Both the position numbers and the translations under genes were made by a program. Shown one piece after another: positions 55,804 to 64,000 of a stretch of 64,000 nucleotides of DNA; the first letter of the stretch is position 1; each line of letters begins with the position of its first letter. The notes beneath the pieces are model-generated. The model ran no database searches, was not told the origin of the DNA, and worked only from the letters and a program-made list of their open reading frames with translations. The DNA is from Tubulanus polymorphus (Eukaryota; Nemertea; Palaeonemertea; Tubulaniformes; Tubulanidae), in contig NC_134030.1 in NCBI RefSeq assembly GCF_964204645.1, forward strand, positions 11,778,278 to 11,842,277, in the 5' to 3' direction.

Positions 55804-57324
55804 CCTCGCAATGCCCTTATATATAAACTACTGACAATGAATATTGGTGGAAACCTGCTATCATTACTTCGTAACATGTATACCGAAGTATGGTACTCTG
55901 TCAAAAGCAATGGTTGTTGTTCAGAACCAATAATTTCAACTTTTGGGGTTAAACAGGGATGCGTGTTGAGTCCTTTATTATTTAACCTTTTCACCAGCGA
56001 CCTACCGGGTATTTTTAATGATTGTGATCCTGTTAACTTGCACGACATACCACTGTCGTGTCTAATGAACGCTGATGATCTTGTAATCCTTTCCACCTCA
56101 TCCTCTGGACTCCAAAAAGCTCTTGACCGACTCAAACAATATTGTCATAAATGGGGTCTATCAGTCAACTTGGAGAAAACCAAAATCATTATATTTAACA
56201 GAGGTGGAAAACTGATTACCAGAAACAAATTTGTCAAAGAAATTAATTGTGTCAAATCATATTGCTACCTCGGTATTGTATTTTCTGCATCTGGAAATTT
56301 TAAGGATGCCTGTAGCAGACTTATCACCCAGGCCTATAAAGCGTCCTTCAACCTCAGAACAATCAACATCAGAAAAAACATTGGACAAGCTTACAAACTT
56401 TTCGACTGTCTAGTCCTTCCCATTTTACGCTATTGTTCTGAGGTTTGGAGCCCTCTAGATATAAATAGATATAAACTGTAAAACAGTCTGCAACTTGAAT
56501 CAATTATGTGATTCAAGTCCAGTCAAAAAAATTGCAATTAAGTTTGCTAAATACCTTTTAAGTGTAGGTAGGAAATCCTCTAATTTAGCAGTCAATTCCC
56601 TCTTCTTTTCACTTGTTTAAGCCAATCTGTTAAGTACTGGCTACGTATTTGTAAATTAGACTGTAACTCCATGGTCAAAAAAGCCTATCTGGACAACTTA
56701 AAACTAACTGACCAGGTAAACTCATGGCCCAAGCCTATGAAAACTCTTTTGTATCATGTACATCTTGATCATTTATGGGAAAATCAGGGCACTAAAACAC
56801 CAGTTATTAAGTTATTAACACAAGCTATTAAGATTCTCAATAGAACTCTCTGTAACTGGTACATGTGTGAATGGCTATCGAAGATTAATGATTCTGATGC
56901 AAACCCTAAGCTACGCACGTATAGATTATTTAAAACCCACTTCGGAGCAGAAAATTATTTACGCTGTTCAAACTCTGCCACCCGTAGGAACTTCTCAAAA
57001 TTACGCATTAGTGCCCACTCGCTCAGTATTGAAACAGGCCGATATTAATATCCGAAACTACCCGCAGAAAAAAGGACATGTCAGATCTGCCAATCTGGCG
57101 AAGTAGAGTCGGAATTCCACTTCGTCATAGAACGTGCGGTTTACGGCGATCTACGTGCTAAATGTTTTTCAAAATTATCAAAATTTACTGATTTCCTGGA
57201 CCTTTCGGAAGATACTCAATTTCAATGTATTATGTCTTACGGTCGTGGCGACACAGAAATTTTTCCTATAATTAATAAATTTATGAATAATATCTTCATT
57301 AAACGGGAATCGCTCGAATCATGA
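55804..57324 (+). pseudogene. CR1/L2-like LINE reverse transcriptase, C-terminal part
   Basis: Frame 55804-56481 carries RT motifs GVKQGCVLSPLLFNLF, then CLMNADDLVILSTSSSG (the usual YADD tyrosine is asparagine), WGLSVNLEKTKIIIF and YLGIVFSASG. After a stop, 56671-57048 continues YLDNLKLTDQVNSWP and LRISAHSLSIETGRY, and a frame change then gives VESEFHFVIE and KFMNNIFIKRES to a stop at 57324. The endonuclease and N-terminal RT are missing, cut by the SINE. The lost tyrosine and frame breaks show it is inactive. Confidence 0.88.
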
Positions 57325-57538
57325 ACGTGTAAATGTTCCTTTTTTCATTACTTGTAAATCGTATTTTTGTTACATATGTTTTTTTCTTTTTTTTCTCTCT
57401 TTCTTCTCCTTTTCAACTTGTCTCTCTTGTTTGTAACTGTAATTGTAATGTGTTCACTTTATTGTTGTATATCTGATGTTGTAATGTTTCGACAAGGATC
57501 AATAAAGTATGAATTGAATTGAATTGAACTGAATTGAC
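57325..57538 (+). mobile_element. LINE 3' UTR and microsatellite tail
   Basis: A T-rich UTR leads to GACAAGGATCAATAAAGTAT and a short (GAATT)n tail (about 57512-57538), the usual 3' end of this kind of LINE. Confidence 0.75.
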
Positions 57539-57936
57539 TCCCGAACTCGCTTCCACCAGCCTCCTGGCAATACTGGCGCTGTTGCGCATGACGTCATATA
57601 TCGATTTGTGAAATACTTCCTTGTTCAGTAAAACTTTTGCTGATTGGTCTATTTAACGGGAAAACCAATAGAAGCCTAAAGTCGTTTGTTACAAGCGCTG
57701 TGATTGGGTACGACCGGATTCTGGTCGGCTAGGAACGACTCCAACGACTCGTGAGGTCAAGGGGTTCGGCGAACTTCGGTTTACTTGGTAGACTGGTTAC
57801 CGGTCTCTACCTTCATATTGAATGGGACAGGCAACCAGTCTATATGATAGGCAACCAGTCTAACTTACGACTAGACTGGTTATCGGTCTCAACGTGGTGC
57901 AGACAACCAGTCTAATCAGAAATTGACAACTTCTGT
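57539..57936. repeat. AGACTGGTTACCGGT repeat cluster
   Basis: TAGACTGGTTACCGGTCTC, two complements GGCAACCAGTCTA and CGACTAGACTGGTTATCGGT occur within 57788-57915; another lies at 51814. The pattern suggests ends of a miniature inverted-repeat element, several of them truncated. Confidence 0.5.
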
Positions 57937-58280
57937 TTGTACTATGGTGAAACAGGTATACGGAAGCGTCCCCTAGGGATATATCTGTTAAAAAATTTGT
58001 TTATATCTTTGAAATTACTGAAACTGGATGATATAGCTAAATTGTTTATTGGACAATTCATGTACCTATTCATATTAAAAAAAGCCTCGGGATGTTTTCA
58101 TAAATTTCAGACTAACACTAAGAAACTCAAATGATATTGCTTCAGAACATTTTCATACTCAATTAAAGGTCAACTCCTTTAAAATCAAATGACCCATATT
58201 ACGGAATACTACTTTAGAAAAAGAAATTACAGATTCTATGTCAATACACATTTTTAAAAGAAAATACAAACATGCTTTCT
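57937..58280 (+). pseudogene. LINE C-terminal relic
   Basis: The frame reads KNLFISLKLLKLDDIAKLFI then QFMYLF, and after a shift KEITDSMSIHIFKRKYKHAF. LKLLKLDDIxKLxxxxFMYxF followed by a terminal FKRKYK is the conserved C-terminal tail of several LINE RT proteins. It is decayed and has no RT upstream. Confidence 0.65.
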
Positions 58281-58329
58281 AATTATTACATGTAATTTTC
58301 TTTTTTGCAGAATAATTTTCAATTAAAGC

Positions 58330-58575
58330 TAATCCTATCAACTGGATTAATTTTTTGGAGGTTAATTCCGAGTGCAAAATCACAAACTGAGAAACTAGTT
58401 TCATTCCGATATCCTCAGCCTACAAACTCGGAACAAACCTCCAAAATTCGATTTTAACTGAGAAGACTAGTTTATTCCGGGAAACAAATTCGGAATTAAA
58501 CTCCCAAAAAATCGCTGTTAACTGAGAAAATCAGTTCATTCCGAGTTACAAACTGAATTAACCTCCAAAAATGTT
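58330..58575. repeat. Tandem/inverted repeat with ATTCCG motifs
   Basis: Repeats of TTTTTGGAGGTTAATTCCGA, its complement TTAACCTCCAAAAA, and ACTGAGAAnACTAGTTTATTCCG occur four times in alternating orientation. It is a possible decayed TIR element. No frame is present. Confidence 0.5.
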
Positions 58576-58991
58576 TCTTAATGGAATGTCCCCAGGACGA
58601 TCCCGAAGGCCTACAGGTAGATTACAATTAAACATTCAGATAAAACTTACGTTTGGTTAATAACGGTTAAAATGATTTGATCATTAAGATAATGTACCCT
58701 ATGCATATTCTGTTCAATCTATAGGCCTATAGAAAAACCAGCTAATTAGTTCCAAATGGATTAAAACATGATTGCAACTTCGATTACGTACTGGGTATGG
58801 ATGATCTATGATCCAGTAGGGGATGTTAAATTACTATGAAAATTCCTTAAAGATCGACTTATTCAACAGTAGCGGGATGAATTGGCTACCAAAGACATCC
58901 TTTTTAATTATAGAATGATTAAAAGATATTTGAGTTTGAAAAATACCTTATTGAGTTACCACCAAAATACTGTCACTATTTGCTACGATAC

Positions 58992-59674
58992 TATGGTGGC
59001 TGATAAGGGCCATAGCGTAAAATTCCTGGTATGTTAATGAGGGCGCCCCCGCTAAAAACAACTTTCGTTTTGGCGCCCCACCAAAACAACGAAAAACGTC
59101 CAATTTTCTCTGAAAGTTCGTTTTGGTGCGCCAAAACGGAGAAAATTCCGTTTTGGCGCGGTTATTTTCGTTTTGGCGCCCCGCCAAAACAAGCATTCAA
59201 CCACGGTAAAATTATTTTTCAATTTGGCGCGTTGATCTTGTGTGTAATTTGCATAAATTTGCATATATGAAAATATTTTACGTATATATAGAATTATTTT
59301 ACGTGGTTTAAAGTTCGTTTTGGTGGGGGCGCCAAAACGGAATTTTCTCCGTTTTGGCGCGCCAAAACGAACTTTTAGAGAAAATTGGACGTTTTTCGTT
59401 GTTTTGGCGGGGGCGCCAAAACGGAATTTTCTCCGTTTTGGCGCGCCAAAACGAACTTTCAGAGAAAATTGGACGTTTTTCATTGTTTTGGCGGGGGCGC
59501 CAAAATGAAAGTTCGTTTTGGCGGGGGCGCCAAAACGGAATTTTCTTTGTTTTGGCGCGCCAAAACGAACTCTTAGAGAAAATTGGACGTTTTTTTCGTT
59601 TTGGCGTTCTGGCGTTCTGGCGCCCTCATTTACATACCAGGAATTTTACGCTATGGTCCTTATCAGCCACCATA
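58992..59674. mobile_element. 683-bp TIR element with GTTTTGGCGC arrays
   Basis: Ends TATGGTGGCTGATAAGGGCC and its mirror (about 55 bp) with ACGATAC duplicated outside (58985-58991, 59675-59681). Just inside lie arrays of CGTTTTGGCGC / GCGCCAAAACG blocks on both sides, at least ten in total, separated by GAAAATTGGACGTTTTTCG. These arrays produce several overlapping spurious frames (arginine- and phenylalanine-rich). No transposase is present. Confidence 0.85.
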
Positions 59675-59794
59675 ACGATACCGTACCAATAATCATTTTT
59701 ATCGATTGAGAAGGATACGAATAAGAAAGAAGAAAGGCTATGTACAATATGTAAACGGTAATTTTGGTGAATTAGGTCATTATATAACGATCTG

Positions 59795-60027
59795 TCATTC
59801 TCACACCTAGCTGAGAAGAAGCCTAACTTATTTGCGAAAATTCAACACCGAGTTATCGGGTTATTGAATACGAAGGACCCGAAATTATTAATGAATATTA
59901 AAGATAGGCGTTGGCCTATGTTCTGTAGGCCTAAATACTTCGTTTTTTACATTAAGCGCATTAATGCATGTTTTTCACGACATTGTCAGGATGAATAAAG
60001 TTATCTTATCTTATCTTATCTTATTAT
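59795..60027 (+). pseudogene. LINE tail fragment with (ATCTT)n end
   Basis: The frame reads FSHLAEKKPNLFAKIQHRVI, then DPKLLMNIKDRRWPMF, and stops at 59998, overlapping AATAAA and followed by a (TTATC)n tail (60001-60027). The pattern IQxRVIxLL...IxDRR is seen at the C-terminus of LINE RT proteins. Short and isolated. Confidence 0.5.
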
Positions 60028-62150
60028 ATGAACCGGCACTTCCACAAAGCGCATTCGAGTAGTCGTGGATTTTTGCTGTACTTGGTAGTTTGGTTGCAGG
60101 GACACGGAGACGCCTGCCTCTGGGGTTTCGGCCCTGCCTCTCTCATCGAAGAAAATTTTCAGCTTAGTGAAAATAATGTATGATGCTACCTCCGCTATTT
60201 TACAGCTTTCTCATCAAACGTGAATATTTGCCACAATCTGGAGACATGTAGATGAAGAATGCTCTCAAAACGAGTCTCACGCAAATCTTAGGACGCTTTG
60301 TCAGTAGGCAAGCTGCCCCTCCTCCCCGGCAAAGCGCACCGTTAGGCTATACACTAGTCAATAATCCGAATATTGCAGGCCCATACTGGTACACCTTGAT
60401 AAACCGTACTGCACTCCCGGGACTGCACTGGGGCTCAATTAGTTTTACTGAAATGTTTCTCGTGAACTGAGGCGAAGCCGAGGCCCCGGCCCATCGAATG
60501 GGCATATTTTCTACGGTCTTGGATTCAGGATTTCATATAAACCATAATTGCTGCAGAACTCAGTAAGGAAAAATCGTTCAAATGGGTTCGCTGATAAAAG
60601 AAACTATAGGCTTTATGCCTAGGCTTTAAATGTGAATCCGTCGTCTGAAATTCCGCCAAAAACTGCAAGCCCCTATGAAAAAAATAATTCGTGCGGATAT
60701 GGTGTCTTTTAATCTACGTATTTGATGTCATCTGATTTTCGATCTATTACAAAAGTTGTTCCTTCTTTTAATGTCATTTGGTTTCGATTAAATACAATTG
60801 ATTCCTTTTATTTTTCTAAAATCGTTCTAAGATTTCAAGTGGAAACTTAAATGGAACAAGAGGGGTCCTATTTAGTATTTCTACCCTGTTCCCTCCATGG
60901 GATATCAAAATATGTGTAGCATGTAGCAAAGGTGTATTATAACTTATTAATACTCATATTAATCATATCAATATATCATGATTATAATACATAAGCATAA
61001 CTCATCGACTACAATTTTCATTACCAATTTCGGGTCGGATCGTGCGCGCGCATTGTCGCCTATTATTGGATAGTAACGACTGTGGTATTTCCGATTGGAG
61101 TGGGACTGGCAGGCTATTTCAGTATACATGTCGTGTTATTTGTGATAAAAAGGACATAATTTTAAGCTGAACAAGTTTTGCGCTTCATTGGGAGACTTCA
61201 TAGATCACCTTCTATTATCATTCTTCTTCAAAACAAGCCAAAATATGGCTTTATTGCGTACCGTGATAGCAGAAAATGTTGATTAGACGGCAAGCAAGGC
61301 TAACATGGGGATGTGCGTGGATGAATGTTATCAATTGAGGAATTATTTTATCACGTAAATTCAAGCGCTTATCAAAGGGAAATGAATATATAAAGAAATA
61401 TACAAATCTTTTAAAGTTTTTACTATTTTCTTGAATCATTTTATGATTATGATAGACAGCCTCAGGTGCAACTCTCCACGAAAAAAGATGCAGAAAATGA
61501 AATTCTGTGAGATACAGAACACATGAGATATCGTAATTCACCACTCATCGTAGCTTCTAATAGAATTCACGCTCTAAGCCTTTATTTTCTTAGTGTTCTT
61601 CCAAAAATATACTAAGGGGATAGCTGCCACGATGAATATACTTTAAAATAATAACTTTTTTTATTTCAATTGATACCGACGCTTCGATCCGCCTTTCACA
61701 AAGGATGATGATGGTCACACAAGAATTAGGAATTGTGTCTACACAGGGTGGCTGGTCTGGGAATCTGAGATGATTCATATAACGCACACGCGCATGCAGT
61801 GGAATTATCCAGTTGTGCATTCGTTCGTTTTCCATTATGAGCTATAAACAGCTTTAGATCTTTTATTTGAAATGTATCAACAGATGATGTTGTATAATTG
61901 CACAACTGTAATAAATACCTGAGCTACTACAGACAGCCGTCAAAAAATGTTCTACCGACATCCTCTCTGTTTTAGACGCACGTATATCGACTTTATATAC
62001 AAGAAGTGTGTTGGCTAAATGTAAAAATTGTTCAGCTTCATTAGTATGATATTATCTAGTATAATTAAGGGAAAGTAAATTTTTATCATGGCGATTAGAA
62101 ATCGACTGATTTGAGAGATATTAAGCGGATTAGGAGGAACACTGGGGTAG
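60028..62150. other. Unannotated region
   Basis: No gene is recognised. The plus frame 60252-60470 (72 codons, MKNALKTSLTQILGRF) looks protein-like but has no family I know. A frame near 61030-61160 encodes one hydrophobic helix (WIVTTVVFPIGVGLAGYF) without a methionine. The minus frame 61590-61835 is complete but unidentified. Confidence 0.35.
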
Positions 62151-62194
62151 CCTGTAGAGAATCCCACATCAATAACGAAGAAATTTATATAGTC

Positions 62195-62275
62195 CTTGAC
62201 TAGAAGTATAGTTTATTCGACGTTTCGACTTCATCCCAATAGTCATCTTCAGGATTACATATTTTTCCGTAGAGA
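62195..62275 (-). ncRNA. Second hammerhead-like motif (Penelope-type relic)
   Basis: On the minus strand CTGAAGA (complement of 62246-62252) is followed by a 4-bp stem II (AGTC/GACT, 62227-62230 with 62241-62244), then GAAA (62223-62226) and the palindrome ACGT before C. The CTGAAGA...GAAACGTCG layout is familiar from Penelope-like elements. Stem I is poor. GTAGAGAATCCCACA occurs directly on both sides (62154-62168, 62269-62283). Confidence 0.45.
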
Positions 62276-62459
62276 ATCCCACAATCTACAGATCCCTACA
62301 GCTTATTGTGGGATCTATCCTATTTTTCCTGCTTGCGTGAATATTTCGTCTTTATTGTGAGTTTCTCTACAGATTATCCCCATAAACACGGTGTTTATCA
62401 ATGGTTATCCATCTAGCCTGCTGAATCATACAGGTTAATTGTCTTTCTTGTTTTCCAGG

Positions 62460-62678
62460 TACTGAGAAAATTATTAATTCCTTTCGATCAGCGTTTCGTA
62501 TATGATAAAAGATCCCAAGGAAGAATTGTTTTGAAATGGCCCAACGCCAAATTCACTGAGGTTTTTCCAAGAAATGTCAACGTTGAATCAAACAAATATA
62601 TGAAATTGATTGACATAAAAATGAAATCAAATATATCAACAGCAACTTCAATTATTCATATAATGCCCTATCATTAAC
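62460..62678 (+). CDS. Possible terminal exon of an unidentified gene
   Basis: A strong polypyrimidine tract and acceptor (CTTGTTTTCCAG) precede a 72-codon frame: LRKLLIPFDQRFVYDK, GRIVLKWPNAKFTEVFPRN and a stop after IIHIMPYH. Amino-acid use is protein-like. No upstream exon or family was recognised. Confidence 0.3.
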
Positions 62679-64000
62679 AAAAAATTGGATTCCGTGTCAC
62701 TTAAAAAGAACCAACCCGATTTAACGCATTCCCGGGAACGCATTCTTAAGAAACAAATATATATCGGGCCATAATATATATTCCACAAAAAGAGAGAATC
62801 AGGATTCAAAGACAGGAACAAGAATGAACATTGAACATTGAAAAGTAAACGAAACATCGAATCATTAGTTTGAGCATTTTGTAATACATTAGACGGCCTT
62901 TTATTTGGAACATAGTGAAAAAGGTCAGAGTTCTACTATACGTAAGCTATGAGCAACAAATATTCATTGCATCACGAAAAGGAGCCCGAATTCCAATTTT
63001 CAAATGGAGGGTTGCACAAGGAAGGCCCGAAAACCGCCGTCGGGTCAGATCGTATACCATTTGCAACGAGTCCGCCGCCAGCCCTATATGACTGAATGAA
63101 CACGATCTTTTGTTTGAATGCGAATAGTCACGAAAATTATACTCGGTCGATATAGACCTTTGAACACGGTAATCATTTATTTCAGGTAGTAGGCCTTCTC
63201 TGTTTTGTGTTATGACCTTTCTCTTTAGAGAACCTGTCTTATAAGCTCTCATGTGTACGCTTTACTGACAACACGTAACGATTCAACGCAGTACTGTGTT
63301 AGGATCGGAAAAGCTAGGACATCGTAAACATAATTGTAAGTAATCGTATTCATATTTTCAATCGAATAACAAAATCAATAGCAGAACGATCGGGATGGTG
63401 TCAGCTTCTAATTCTTCAAAAAGTAAACCGTTCTGTATTCTTTCGTAAAGTGAATCCTATAATGCTCTGCTATATATCTTTTTGAGAAAACGGAATTTAA
63501 GAATTCCAGCGGTAATCTTGTTATCAATTTCATGAATAAAGTTTTTCGCTAATCGAAGAACGTATGCCGCAGAAAGCTGAATTATATAGAGAAAGAATTG
63601 TTTCTTAATCTTAAGACAACCCGTATTCTAGGCCCTATGCGTGTTGTTAATGAGTTAAGTTGATTCTGCCGGATGCTACATAAGACATGAATTCCGGCTG
63701 CATATTAAGTAGTTTGATGGAATAGAACTCCGCTTGAGGTCAACATTATGTAGGATTTAATACGTAGCCTTATCGGTGCTTCTTTAAAATGGCTCAAAAC
63801 CATTATAGTAAAACCGCACGTTAGTCGGATCGGCGAAAGTCGGATAATGGTTTATTTCGGATGAATGGTCCGACCTCTGTCCTTGGCTTGAATCGACGAT
63901 ACATGTGAACAGTCGTTATTCTAGTGATGTGGTTATTGTATTAGAATAGAAAGATAAACCGAAACCCGAAAATGTAGTTTTTTCAAATCATTTCTTGTTG
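62679..64000. other. Unannotated right end
   Basis: The minus frame 62947-63252 (101 codons) has no recognisable domain. No repeats with clear ends are seen. Confidence 0.35.

Noticed and set aside
55608-56135. 175-codon minus-strand frame
   Set aside because: It combines the SINE and the antisense of the LINE RT; the plus-strand RT motifs explain the region.
59052-59692. Several 60-143-codon frames rich in RFGAPK and FWRGRQN
   Set aside because: All derive from the GTTTTGGCGC block arrays of one TIR element and occur on both strands.
60252-60470. Small mitochondrial-type protein
   Set aside because: Start and composition look plausible, but no family was recognised and there is no splice or context support.
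61025-61155. Single-helix small membrane protein
   Set aside because: A hydrophobic stretch exists but there is no start codon in frame and no homologue I can name.

Overview
The window looks like intron-rich nuclear DNA from a marine invertebrate animal, probably a deuterostome such as an echinoderm. The evidence is spliced genes with GT-AG introns, BEL/Pao, CR1-like LINE, piggyBac-, hAT- and mariner-type relics, and a recurrent 8-mer (taggcctat-type). The clade is my inference. Nothing suggests bacterial or viral genome organisation. Real coding sequence makes up only a few percent of the window; most of the rest is nested, decayed mobile elements.

Three host genes could be rebuilt exon by exon, with reading phases that agree across every junction. 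(1) GPR89/GPHR, the Golgi pH regulator, minus strand: twelve exons between 12799 and 2356. The last exons lie left of the window and the first exon is uncertain. (2) SLC48A1/HRG1, the endolysosomal heme transporter, plus strand: three exons (26272-26416, 33453-33620, 41122-41270) giving a complete 153-residue protein. (3) NDUFA8, the complex I quadruple CX9C subunit, minus strand: three exons (51612-51740, 47086-47261, 44659-44890) giving a complete 178-residue protein.

Layout: 1-14 kb holds GPR89 with repeat-filled introns. From 14 to 20 kb there are BEL integrase and LTR gag relics and a TA-flanked element family, one copy of which is split by a 1.48 kb element. From 20 to 26.1 kb two related inverted-repeat transposons lie side by side, each with 9-bp target duplications that overlap. 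The larger (4.79 kb) carries spliced exons of a DDE transposase. HRG1 follows (26.3-41.3 kb); its first intron holds three nested TIR elements and a decayed copy of its own exon 1, its second holds a deleted BEL/Pao element, a hAT-like transposase pseudogene and a large composite repeat, and its last exon tail plus 3' UTR is tandemly triplicated at 221-bp period. NDUFA8 (44.7-51.7 kb) follows, with a fold-back hAT element split by another composite repeat. From 52 to 60 kb there are LINE ORF1, RT and tail fragments, a tRNA-derived SINE and a GC-rich-subterminal TIR element. I see no confident gene from 60 to 64 kb, but there is a second hammerhead-like motif.

The three host genes act in organelle physiology (Golgi/ER acidity, endolysosomal heme export, mitochondrial complex I), but I see no operon-like or functional coupling. 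The most interesting signals are the 9-bp-TSD transposon pair, the self-duplications at HRG1 (5' exon relic and 3' exon triplication), the hammerhead-like motifs, and the conserved composite repeat with exact 154-bp internal periodicity.
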